A stretch of 64,000 nt of DNA from Varroa destructor (lineage: Eukaryota; Arthropoda; Arachnida; Mesostigmata; Varroidae), in the NCBI RefSeq assembly GCF_002443255.2, contig NW_019211458.1, positions 37,521,589-37,585,588 of the forward strand. Direction: 5' to 3'. Below the pieces are notes generated by a model. That model saw only the letters and a list, made by a program, of their open reading frames with translations, was not told the origin of the DNA and made no database searches. How positions within the stretch are numbered: the stretch's first letter is position 1; each line of letters opens with the position of its first letter. Made by a program: the position numbers and the translations under genes. Below are positions 1 through 11,049 of this stretch, one piece after another.

Positions 1-1380
1 AGGCGGATTTACGAAAGGGTGCACTTTGAATGATCACTCCATAGCATCTCCCATAGTAGTTAATTTTATTTAATTAATTTAATTAAAATATTAAACATGA
101 TCCTCGTCGAGTAATACTCAGAATGGCATCTCCTATGTATTTGCAATTATTCCAGTGTTACTTTGGTATAGGTGACTTCAGACTATGGTTCGAGCACAGT
201 TTGCTTTTACACCCAGATAAACTAGATTTTATTATCTATCTGTGTGTGTTTAGGAGGCATGTGCATCAGAGGTGCCGAATTCTTATAAACTAAAGAGATT
301 ATACGGATTCGATTTTTAATTTCCGTTATAACCGAGGTCGTGTAATACCAGCTTTGTCTATAGGATAATAATCATATGGAGCTTACTTTTGCCCGGGGGA
401 TCCTACTTGAACCTTATTTCTCCGCAAACGAGAACACGCTTGCATTTGTTTACTCAGGTTGGCTTCATTTACGGTCTGTTATAGGAATCCTCGGGCCTGC
501 GTTGTTCAAGTCAGTAAAAACTATTATAACAAAATAAATGAAAAAAAAAAAAAAAGCAAATGTTGTGCATCAGGCGGGTTTGGATTCTAAACATCATTTA
601 TTCATTTCAGCAGGTAAGGACCGTCTACAGCAAGCAAGCCAAATGTATCAATTGTTTGCCAGGTACAGGTTAACACTTAAAATTAAATTGTTGCCTATAT
701 AAAAAGCTATCCAAAATGAACGGGCGGGATGCAAACAGCGAGAAAAGTGTGTATTTGCTGGTTAGATTCACATTAATTTCGGCTATGAGATATCTTAGGT
801 TGCGTTCAATCATAAAATATAGAGCAGTCTCATAGGACACCCCACATTAAGCGTTTGTGACCTAAATAGGTTTACCTCATCTAAGGGTTTTTGGCGAAAC
901 CGTTGGCGCAAACGCATTTGGAGACCCTTATCCTACCAATAAAACCAGCCAATTTATCCCATTTTGGCCACTTGACATGCACAAGCCTGTTCAGGATAAA
1001 GCTGCAAGATTCTATTAGTAAAACATCTATTATTTGCAAGCCTCGTCCGATATAGTTTGATGCCGTACGAAACAGCCCAGCTATTTTTATCGTTACCACG
1101 GTGTTTTGCAATAAACTCCCTTTTCGTACTCCCGATTCCGATTTTGGCGTAAGCTTAACTGTATGTAATTGCAATTTCTGCTTGCCATCAGAATCGTGTT
1201 AGACGGTGTTATATTCGACCACGATTTCGCTATATTTCTTATAAATCCTAGCATATACCACAACGCCCTCTTGTATGTCGCGGCCAACTCACAACTGATG
1301 GACAACACCGAATCAAAATAGTCTTTTCCTTTGCCTATTTTTCGTTCTTGTCGCTAGTCGCAGCGAGTAAACGAACTATC
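1..1380. other. Upstream flank, no gene recognised
   Basis: AT-rich sequence with a poly-A run near 541-555 and only short ORFs on either strand. The longest, on the minus strand at 881-1174 and 1093-1308, resemble no family I know and lack convincing splice sites. No RNA gene was seen. It may be intergenic or contain upstream promoter elements that I cannot define. Confidence 0.4.
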
Positions 1381-1720
1381 TGGCTCACTACTCTTCCAGG
1401 CAGACTGGAAGCTACTAGGTAGCGGGAAGGGAAAGGGGTGTTTAGCACCTCTTTCTTCAAGCCGGTTCCCTTTCCAGAGCATCGCAGACAACCTCAGCGG
1501 GGCCTCACTACGGGGGCCTGATGCGCATGCGCCAAAAGACGATGATGCTTTACCATCGTTTCGATCGTTGGTTGAAGCGCCGCCGACGTTCGCTGATCCG
1601 ACGGTCGCAGGTTTAAGTCGCAGGTTACAGGTCGCCTGTCCTCTCGTGCGCGCTTGTTAGCCAAACGGCGAGCAGGCTGTAGTAGAAGGACCTGATAGGT
1701 TCAGGTAGACAGTAAGTAAA
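1381..1720 (+). promoter_or_regulatory. GC-richer patch upstream of the leader, possible promoter region
   Basis: This stretch is visibly richer in G, C and CpG (for example around 1500-1620) than the AT-rich flank before it. It lies just ahead of the repeat-rich probable 5' leader. The position suits a CpG-bearing promoter, but I see no clear TATA box. An initiator-like TCAGT occurs nearby in the CACACATCGTCAGTGAAAG segment around 1840-1850. The call rests on position and composition only. Confidence 0.2.
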
Positions 1721-2394
1721 CAGCAGGTTGAGAAGCTAGCTGCAAGTCTGGCTGGCAGTGAATCGCATAGAATATGAAAGCTACTATTGCTGATTAGTGT
1801 GTGTGTGGGCTCACAAGCACATGCCAAGGATCTCACACATCGTCAGTGAAAGTAAGAGGTGCTCACACTCACACATGCACATAGGCAGACAAACAGACAA
1901 GGGGGCTGGAGTCGCAGTTGCAATCACGCATCATACAGCCATACGAGTCGGAGTTAACTAGGGGAAAACGTAATCCCGTGTCGTTCGAGGGCAAGACATT
2001 ACTAAACGGCAACGGCAACGGCAACACCGACGGCTTTAACAACCAACAGTGTGGTGCGGTTAACGACAGCAGCGGAAGTAAGAGCAGACGTCAGCTACTG
2101 GGTCATCTATGTCCGTCCGTGCATCCAGCAGTACTCATTGATGACAACGGCAGCAACAGAGAAAAGAGAAAAGGAAGAGCAACGAGAGGAAGAACGCTGT
2201 CGACCCTTGAGAGCTGTCCTGTTACTCTGGTACCTGGTGGCAGTAACGGCATGAGTGAGAAAAACCGAATCGGCGAAAGAGGCTCTGTGCTTCCGAACGT
2301 GGCGAAGGACAGTTCGAGCAGTGGTTTATTTGTTGGCCGACTGGCCTGCTAATGAATGTCGCATTCCATCGAAAAGCCGCGACAACAACAATAA

Positions 2395-2421
2395 CAGCAG
2401 CAGCAGCAGCAGCAGCAGCAG
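2395..2421 (+). repeat. (CAG)9 trinucleotide repeat
   Basis: Nine uninterrupted CAG units, directly followed by CGTAAGTGG, so a consensus splice donor abuts the repeat. It lies in the probable 5' leader. One frame reads as poly-Ser, but no supported coding exon includes it. Confidence 0.9.
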
Positions 2422-2640
2422 CGTAAGTGGGCGGCGTTACTCGGCCACTTTATCCTGCCGCCCGATGCTAAATAATAGAAACACTGGATCGGAAACCGAA
2501 GTGCACAGTGCGTGATTAGATAGGTGTCGTCATCTATCTCGTCCGTGTTGTCAACGTCGTCGCTGCATGGGACCAGTCGCCCGCCCGTGAACGTAGTGAT
2601 GTGCTCTGCCGCTGAGTGGCGAGACTCGGGACAGGGTGTC

Positions 2641-2646
2641 GCCGCC

Positions 2647-2684
<38 letters not shown>
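2641..2684 (+). repeat. (GCC/CCG)n trinucleotide repeat
   Basis: About 44 bases of near-perfect GCC units with two GCCACC interruptions at the start. It reads as poly-Ala, poly-Arg or poly-Gly depending on strand and frame, which explains the low-complexity ORFs here. GC-rich leader sequence of this kind can form stable RNA structure. Confidence 0.9.
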
Positions 2685-2685
<1 letters not shown>

Positions 2686-5592
2686 TACTGTAAAAAGTAC
2701 CCTTTTCGTTGTATCTCTCCCTTGTTTCAACGCCTTCACGGCTGAGTCCGTCTGGGGCAACACCAAAACCAGCTGCGCCTAGCGCACCACGTATAAACAG
2801 CAAAGGGACGTCGAGAGAACTTCACTATCAGTCATTCGTTCAACCTCTTCTCTGGCGAGGACGCCACGATTCCACAGCCGTTAGCTCGGGAACGAGCTGC
2901 TGTCGTGTGCTAATGGGTATCGTAAAGTAGCTCGTGTGTCAGCTACGTAAGCGTGAGCTCCGATCGAGATTGCTATTGTCGCTTGGGGTTGCTGCTGCCG
3001 CTCCGATCAAAGCCTATAGAATGTAACGATAACAATATATCTATGTGTGTATAAACAAATAGTATGGCGGTACCATTATTGTCTATTGGAGCGTTCATGT
3101 AACACAGTTGTAACAGAGCCTGCCGAATTGTTCCCTGTACTTGAGCTCTTAGTAGCCATACGCCCGCTCACCCGGGCTAGCAAGGGCTCAAGCTGATGCT
3201 GCTGCTGCTGCAGCTGCTGGTAACAGTGGTAATAACACTAAATATAGTAATAGTTATAATTTGAAGCAGTGAGGTAGGAGGAATGGCAATAAAAGCAACG
3301 AGGACAACAACGTCGGCATCGAATATGCTGATGACGCTGACCATGCTGAAAGTAGTTCCTGTAAACACGCAGGTGTAGTGAGATCGTTTCTCTGTAGCCG
3401 GCGAGCTTTGTGTACGGCAGTAACGTATATATAAAAACAAGGACAGAACAGCAACGAACACCTACTAGCATATATGTACATATGCCTACTACAATCTACG
3501 CAGTTCACAAGAATGAATGGCAGTAAACGACGGCAGCAGCAGCAGCAGCGAAAGTTAACGAACGAATATCAACAAAAGCCGTATACTAACGGAAAACGTG
3601 AACAGAAAGTTGATGCATCATCACTACAATTTTCAGTCCATTCCTAATATAACCTCAAAGTGACAAACCGCGTTGTGAAGTAGTCAGAAAACTAGAAGTT
3701 CAACTCAACAGGCAAGCAGGGCACAGCTGGCTCGCTCCTGTATCAGACCATTTACCGGATAGAGAAAGGATCTGAACGGAAAAATTGAGAGAGAAGGAAG
3801 AAATAGGTGAGCAGGACATTCAGAGCCTGATCAAACGACAACGAGTTGCAAAATCTCGTAACACCTTGAACCAAAACCAGTCGCTGGCCTTATCGCTGTA
3901 TACAACGCCTCTGGTATCTAGTTCCGCTCACGTAGCTTCAGCTCGAGGAGCGACAACAACTCAACAGCCCGTGCCTACAGTCAGCTGACCCTTACCTACT
4001 GGGCAGCCATACGCAAAGATAGGTAGCAACAGAGAAGGTGGGGAAAAAAAGAAGGCTCTATACAACCATTCGATATAGAAGTGTACCCAATTAAGAGGAC
4101 CAGTTTAGCGCTAAGCGAGGATACAATCAATTCAAATAAGTTACCTAAGGATGAACACGGTCGCGTAAAGGCCGCACACGCTTGGACGAAGAGGTGCATC
4201 ACGTCAATGGTTACGTGCATACAAACATATACGTAATACACATACCTTATTGATATATAAGATCGCAATTAGCATTAATTATAACAATATAAATAACGTT
4301 TTACTCAGCTACACATGCAAAGAACGAACGTATACTAAACCTGCGCATCGATACTAAGACACCATCAAAATAGAAGAGAACACAAATTCTTTTTAAACGG
4401 TGGTTGTCGGAAAACGAACCCCCGTCGCCACTCGCAAACAAATAAACCATGCACGTTATCGCACCAGAAATAATAAGTTCGGCCTAAGACGATCAGATGA
4501 AACAGATCATTTGTCCAGAGCCTTAAAAACGAAGCAAGAATGGCTGGCAACAGTCTACGGTGTCTAGAGGTAATCTGCGGGCAAGGTACATCACCAAACT
4601 GAAAAGGCCGTACAGAGCAATAGCAGAAAAAAGAGGCGCGGATAAAAAGTTAGAAAGCGGCAAAGAGCTTCTAAATATATAATAATCATAATACTGCATC
4701 ATCAGGCTACCGCTGACTCTTAGCTAAAACGCCCGCCGCGCCACAAACAAAACAAAAGCGAAAGAAAAGACTGCAATAAATAACAATGAAGGCAAATAAT
4801 AATACACACATACACATACATGCATGCATACACACTGACTGAGAAACCGCTTACCAATTGCCGCAAGTGAAGCAGGCGTCAGGGAGGCCAAGCAAGAGAA
4901 GTAGAGCCTCCCTCTACGGTTGGGTTCTGTGGAAAGAAGCAGACGGAACAAAACAAAACGCTGGAAGAAAAATAGGACAAACGCGTGAAACTGAGAGAAA
5001 ATGAGCGCAGACGAGGAAAACTGCAAGCTTCCGTAAAGGATAGGACTGTTACCTTAGATACGTCGGAGGTAGCCACAGTGCAACACTCGCGAATCGTGGT
5101 CGATAGTCAGTTTGAATCGGATACGTTAATGAAAAGAACTATCAGGTACTAATTGACGTAGTTGTATTATTGCTTCTAACAGTGCTAACGTAAGCTGCAT
5201 CGATGCGGTTTACAAAACATTAAATAGTCAACGTAGATCAGATATGATCGACGGCGACGAGGTAGACTCACGCTGCCACAGACACGCTCGACCAAAGTCA
5301 GCCGTTGTCATAACAGATTCGGATCGTCGAATAGTCCTTTTTGCCGGCTTTTCACCATTGTTCAGGTTTTCATCGTTTAGGAACCTCAGTCGGAAACTTT
5401 CTTTGTTCCAGGCGTCGCGACCGACTTGTCGCAATTTTTAGTTATCGCATTTTTTTGCGGTCGTTACCGACCAACTAGTGACCTGGAGATTGCGAAAGAT
5501 TCAAATACAACAGCAACAAAGGAATGCAGTGGTGACTATGACGGTCGCTGCAATTTCCATCCCTTCCACGACGATTGATTAAACTACAACCG

Positions 5593-5622
5593 ATGCGGTA
5601 CGAAGACTTCCACTATGAATAA
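5593..5622 (+). CDS. 9-codon upstream ORF overlapping the main start codon
   Basis: An ATG at 5593 opens a nine-residue frame (MRYEDFHYE) ending in TAA at 5620-5622, so it overlaps the ATG at 5615 in another frame. Its context is weak (C at -3), whereas the main ATG has A at -3, so leaky scanning would be expected. If translated it would damp use of the 5615 start and favour internal starts. There is no direct evidence of translation. Confidence 0.35.
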   Translation: MRYEDFHYE

Positions 5623-6629
5623 TAATAACAGCAACAACATTAGCAATAACGGCAACAATAACAACGATTGCACCAGTAACAACAAGAGCAACATAAACAA
5701 ACTCAACAGCAAGCTAGGTGATAGCAACAATGGCCATTATAATAAAGTCAAACTCCCCCCGTCACCGGCAAACACTATTATGTCAGTAGTAAAAACAGAC
5801 GACGAGATGACGATGATGATGGGTGCGACAGCAGTAGCAGCAGCAGCAGCAGCAGACGCGAGACCTGTCAATAAACTTCCAGTTTTCCAAGATAACCTTC
5901 ACAAGGATGAGACATTACGACAACAACGGCACGAATTTGATAACGTACAAGTGAATGATGGACGCGATCGAGCAATGGCAAGCTTCAACGACCTAAGCTT
6001 TACTGATACAACAACGATAGCTACCAGCGACTACTTCTTTTACAAGCGCGAAAATAGCTCTGCTAAAGCAACCGTCGGTAGTAATACTCATCATCGTCAT
6101 CACGAGCACATCAAGGGTGATCAAACTAACGCCCATGGTAAAGCTCTGAGGGGCGTGCCGAAGTCCGCAGTGCACCAATTTGACGTCGCAGCTCAGAACG
6201 TGCTATATCACGATGGACACGAGACATCAACGAATGCCCACACGTGGGCTAATTATTACCATAATAACAATCATAGTCGTTACGATACAAATGAAAAGAG
6301 CAGCATCGGTGAAAGTCTGTGGTGCGACCTAATGATGACTTGCAGTTCGTATCGACGAAAGCATCAAGGCGAACCTGGCGGAGGACACCGCCGCGCTCAT
6401 AATGGCTACTTTTCGATCAGTTCCATTACAACGAATAGGTTATTGTTGAGCCTTGCTGGTATGATGACGCTCGGTACGATGTTGAATCTAGTCGACGCAC
6501 GGCCTCCGGACTCCGACGATCCAAACACTACGAAAGTGGCTACCCATCAGTTCATGAACTATACCGATAAACAAATCCTTGATTATCTGGTCAATAACAG
6601 CAGATACGATCATCGAATTCGCCCGGAAG
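5615..6629 (+). CDS. Channel coding exon 1: N-terminal low-complexity region, signal segment, start of the ligand-binding domain
   Basis: Residues 1-338 plus one base of codon 339. Residues 1-45 are Asn/Ser-rich, 71-82 Ala-rich, and 83-260 hydrophilic and His/Asn-rich with no recognised domain. A hydrophobic run at about 268-292 (NRLLLSLAGMMTLGTML) ends in LVDA, then RPP, which fits a signal peptide cleaved after Ala295. The mature domain then starts, with sequons NYT and NNS and the segment YDHRIRPE typical of the family just before strand beta-1. The 5615 ATG is the first in frame after a TGA at 5576 and has A at -3. The signal lies 268 residues in, so Met240/241 (6332/6335) is an alternative start giving an ordinary secretory N terminus. 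The donor is GAAG followed by GTGAGT (phase 1). Confidence 0.8.
6332..6629 (+). other. Alternative translation start (Met240/Met241) giving a normal signal peptide
   Basis: Two adjacent ATG codons at 6332 and 6335 precede a basic stretch (YRRKH, GHRR) and then the hydrophobic segment and LVDA cleavage-like site. Starting here gives a subunit of about 515 residues, nearer the usual length for the family, with a signal peptide of about 55 residues. It requires the 239 residues upstream to be leader sequence that happens to be open, or to be made only from some transcripts. This is inference; the sequence does not decide between the starts. Confidence 0.4.
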
Positions 6630-8397
6630 GTGAGTGTGGTCATGTGTTTCCTTTAACAAATCACATTAAATATGTAGGCTGTGGAGTTGAATGATGATTT
6701 ATAAGACTAACCTTGAAATAAATGCGGATGAAAACACATTTGGATAGCGGCGTGACAAGAAGATATAAAGATATAAGAACCTATAAAGGTCCACCCATTG
6801 TTTACTTTCATTGTGTATATAGGTTCATTTTATTTATCACCATGTCTTCTTGGACGTAGAGTACGTCAATTACTTCAATTAATTAAAACGACGAAAAGCA
6901 TGACTAACGTTTCTGATGTAAATGATTTTTTTTTTAACGTAACATGGGGAACTGGGAAAACGCCACTGAACTATCTACGATGTCCGTCCTAGCGATGCGA
7001 GGCTGGCAACCAATAAAAGTTAGTCTTTAACTTCGGTCGATTTTGAGAAAGGTCGACCTCGAACGTTACCAAGTGCCATAATGTTTATTCTTCGAAATCC
7101 GCTTTGGTCGCTATTTTTGTCGTACGCTCCCGCGAACGTCTATTATGATTGACCATTACTATTTGAACGAAGAGTTTGCACAGATGTAAGTATATACAAT
7201 GCCATCGATAAGCCCTCTTGTTTGTTACCATTATATTTACTACAAAATAAGAGGTGAGAAGTACGGCTCGTTGCTATACATTACTGCGATGACAACCGTT
7301 GTTGAACCAGCAATAGTATCAAATTGTACAATAGGAGGATGATAAACGAATCTATAGGTCGGCCAAGTTTTTTTAGGTTTCCTTACCGAAGCTTACAAAC
7401 GTTAATTGCTGCTGGCGTTCAAGCGTAATGCGTTTATGGTGGCTCTCAGTCAGTGTGGCTCGCAGACACTGATGTCAATTCTCCCAGAAATGTTTCTTTT
7501 TTCGACCTCGAACGTTAGGGGTTATGCAAACAAAATGGTTCCTGTTTCATGGCTATGTCTTGTAATTATCACATAGGATAATTCGAATATTTACCCACCT
7601 GCCTTATCCCGATCTCTTACTATTGTTGTTAATTAACACAACGTTTTTCCCAAAATTTTAGAGGTCTTAACGCAATGAGGTCTCGATCGTTTTTGAAGCA
7701 GCCGGTATTCGCTGTACCTTAAAATAGTACCAACCTTGGTCCCACTGTAATGCAGGTGATTTCCTATGCTAGCTTTGACACGTAATCGATTCTAGGTGGC
7801 TAGAGCAGGTAAGTTAGAAATCCTGTTACAACGCTGAAAACGAAACTAAGTGATAGTCTGATTATCATGCAAAACCATGAGGACGACCTTTACTGCGCGC
7901 ACACAGAGAGCGAACCTACAACGATAAGAAAACATAGGTTTCCTTATCATGCGTATGATGTATGCAACATTAGAGGATTTACGTGCGCCATGTAATGCTT
8001 CTATGACCGGCGCAGTCTTGAGAGATGCCATGTGATACCTCGCCGAGGAAAAGACGCAGAACAGCCAACTGTGTACATAATAGACGCGGTGTATTACTGC
8101 AACAATGTTTCGAAATAGGTAAGCTATTTGGTAATTGCCTGATATATACTATTAGCTTCACGCTATTGTCGTTTCCGAACTTGCTTGCCACTACTTGACC
8201 ACTGATGCCAGATTAATTTAACGTTCATTGTAGCTTGTTCAAGCTTACGTGCAATTCTAATTCGCTAGAACCCATGGAGATCATCCGCAGGTGCGCCGAG
8301 TCAAAATTTGTTTTGGTCAAAAAGCTGTTACTAAGCGTTTACGGTCGGCTTATCTATACGTAACTTATGTGTGCGGAAAACTCAGATATCAGACAAC

Positions 8398-8475
8398 ACA
8401 AAACAGGGACATCGTTTCATCTATCTTAATGTAAGGACAAAACAAGGACATCGTTTCATCTATCTTAATGTAAGG
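8398..8475. repeat. 39-bp tandem duplication (two copies)
   Basis: Two adjacent 39-base units (8398-8436 and 8437-8475) differ at one base (CAGGG versus CAAGG near the unit start). Both contain ATCGTTTCATCTATCTTAAT. The near identity indicates a recent local duplication inside intron 1. Confidence 0.9.
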
Positions 8476-8869
8476 GCAACTAGTATCCTACACACGTATC
8501 ACTAGTGCGAAATTCGAATTTTTCAGGAATTCATTACCCAGTAAATTTCGTTCCCATACGTCGGTGTCAGATACATAGGAATAACGTCTACCCCATTCGC
8601 ATAGTGCAGTGAAATGGCTACTGACTGTTCCTCCATCTGTACAGCACGAGACTGTCAACAACTGAGAAAGTGACAACCGTCGATATACTATAATGACTCC
8701 ACTATACCGTTGGGCCAAAAAGCAAGCTTCTTCTGCTTTTAATTAAACGCAGTCTGAACGTATCAACAATAGTCATTTGAAGTGCACACTCTACCTGGTA
8801 TCCCCATGCATATATAAATGACGTCAGTAAGTTATTCTAGGGACCTATCTTCCTCCATGACCTTGGCCT

Positions 8870-9900
8870 ACGTAGAGCGACTGACAGAGCGGCAAGCCCT
8901 GTTTGCCATTGTCGTTAGCCGTCGAAGCAAAGGTGCGTGCTATACCCACGTCTGATCCCGACGATACTGTATCAGTCAAATCCTTATTAGAACAGACACA
9001 GCTCCAACCATATCGTTGCTTCTTATGGCGCTCCGCCACAGATGTTTATATAGTATCGGCTATTTCGTCTGTGGCCTCGAATACACTGTTCTGACCCGAC
9101 CATTACTTCAGCTGCAAGTGTTAGGCACCAGACCCAAGCATTGCCTCAGATCTAGACATCAGCTAGCCGAACATGAGCCACTTTTCCGCCCACCGACCCA
9201 ACAAACGTTAACGGACCTACCAACAAAGCTGTCGTAGAGTTAATCGGGGGCTGGCGCCCGCCAGTGGTGCAGCATCAGCAATGGCCCTGCTACCCAAAAG
9301 TGTCCGCTGAGAATTGTTCGCCCAGTCAGCCGAGCAGACGGCCAGTTCTGATTAGGCAGCTGCACAGGGCTATGGCGGCTGTTGAAGCGATGGAGCAGCC
9401 CATTACTCCTCTGCAACACTGGTCTATAGTGACTTGTCTACCCTACAGCAGTGCCTGCCAAATAGCTGCCCCCTTTACCCATATATATACCCTAACCGAT
9501 TATTTTTCCGTTCCCGACCTACGCTCCTCTGCCATATAACTGCTTTACTCAAAAGCTATCCATAGCACAACTCCAGCTGAATGGCGTACCGCGATATTTC
9601 GACATCGAGAGCTCTAGATGTCATTCCTCAAGCCGCAGCAACCACCTCAGGTCTTATTCGGCCTGCCACGCGGCTAGCCCGTCCTAAGCACCATTTCTTT
9701 CGTCCAACGGTCATTTAGTCAGCGAAGCAGCGACGCTGATGTGGTAGGTGACAGGCCTTCGTAGCCACTAAATGAAGGGCACCGCTAGAGTCCATAAGAG
9801 AGTTGGAACTACTTGTTGGCTTGTCTTACGATTGGCAACCGGCTTTCCGATTGTTTATATACTAACACGGCTTCCGTTCATGTTTGACTGAATAAAAAAC
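8870..9900. other. GC-richer patch inside intron 1, unresolved
   Basis: About 1 kb that is less AT-rich than its surroundings, with several short overlapping open frames on the + strand (8903-9094, 9016-9237, 9264-9539). No frame stays open long enough, and none shows a transposase, reverse transcriptase, integrase or other motif I can name. It could be a decayed mobile element or a lost exon-rich segment. I could not identify terminal repeats or a target-site duplication. Confidence 0.3.
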
Positions 9901-11022
9901 AAGACAGAAACGAAGGATAGAAATGTGTCTAATCTTCCATTTTCAGTTTTCAGATATATATGTAGGAATAACTGGCGAATCGTACTTTTCTCTAAAATGA
10001 TTCTCCATATATTTAGTTCAGTTATTTACTTGTGTATGGGGCAATGCCCGAAAGAAGGATGCAACCAAAAAACCAGCTGAACACAGAAACATGCAACAAA
10101 GCCAACTTTATTTTTTCATCTAGTAAACTTACTGCTATGATTTCACTACGATTATGCGCGTAACTAGTAATGTTACGTCGAAGCCGGGTAATCAAATCAT
10201 CACTGTTCAATCTGTCATTAGTAAGTGGCGGAAAAGTTTTTGATTCCTCCGCTCCCTAAAACTGCTCCGTATCTCCTAAGTTTTTATGAGTTAACAAAAT
10301 TTAAGGAGAATCCATTTCACCCGCTTACACAACTGTTTATTGACCATTCTGTATACAGCAAACATTTGAGTCTGAGAACGGTCAGATTCGTAACATTTAA
10401 TAATTAAACAGCCCATGTAATTCCGTAACGTATTTATCTTCGAAAAATCTACTCCAGGTTGAAACTTGTTTGCCCGTTTTCGAAAAATACCGCTACATAA
10501 AAGGGTTTCGGATGGCTTCTATCGTTTTGCAGCGGTCCATTTTATGATTGGCAAGTCGTCCTTGCAGATATAAATGGCCTTCTCTCCCTATATCTAAAAT
10601 ATGTCAGCCTCTACCAACTGAGAGTCCGTGAGCCTTGAGTAACTGCTTTTGCTATTTTTTCGAATACAAGCCCTGTTAATGCCTTGGGTAAGCGAAGGAT
10701 TTGTTAGCGTTCCACGCTGTTCCCATGCGTTTCGCTGGTCTGTCCATGCACTTGCCCCATAGCTCTCAGCTTCTACGTAACGTTAATTTGTACTGAAGTA
10801 TTTTGACGGACGGATGGACCGCCATGTACGCAAACACTACTGCTAATGCATTGATTGGCGGGTACAGCTGCGAGTACACTAACCTCAAACAAGATCGATA
10901 CTATTGCGTTTACGTCTGCTACAGCTGTTGGTGTCATTGGGGAATATAAGTATCCTCCGCTACACAACATTGACTAAGCTAGGAACCAATCTTTGATAAT
11001 GTAGCCCCACCCCTGCTTTGCC

Positions 11023-11049
11023 GCCCCCTCCCCCCTCTCTCTCTCTCTC
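11023..11049 (+). repeat. Polypyrimidine C/T tract
   Basis: A run of C and CT dinucleotides (CCCCTC then CTCTCTCT) flanked by further C-rich sequence, within intron 1. It is low complexity; no downstream exon follows. Confidence 0.8.

Larger units (their letters stand above)
1850..5614 (+). other. Probable long 5' leader (5' UTR) of the channel gene
   Basis: The stretch before the first coding exon has CAG/AAC-rich, A-over-T skewed sequence on the + strand, unlike the introns downstream. It carries CAG repeats (2395-2421), a CCG repeat (2641-2684) and CTG/CAG runs near 3196-3218 and 3533-3549. It holds many short overlapping ORFs with no consistent coding signal, including 67 codons at 3785-3988 and runs encoding poly-Ser or poly-Ala. 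An in-frame TGA at 5576 closes the main frame upstream of the ATG. A strong donor-like GTAAGT at 2423 suggests the leader may be spliced. Transcript boundaries cannot be seen from sequence alone. Confidence 0.4.

Noticed and set aside
1918..2352. 144-codon + strand ORF upstream of the channel
   Set aside because: It begins with TTG, has no ATG at the start and no recognisable domain, and lies in the repeat-rich leader. It is treated as untranslated sequence.
2349..2803. Minus-strand ORFs with poly-Cys, poly-Arg or poly-Gly
   Set aside because: They are translations of the CAG and CCG repeats in the wrong strand and frame.
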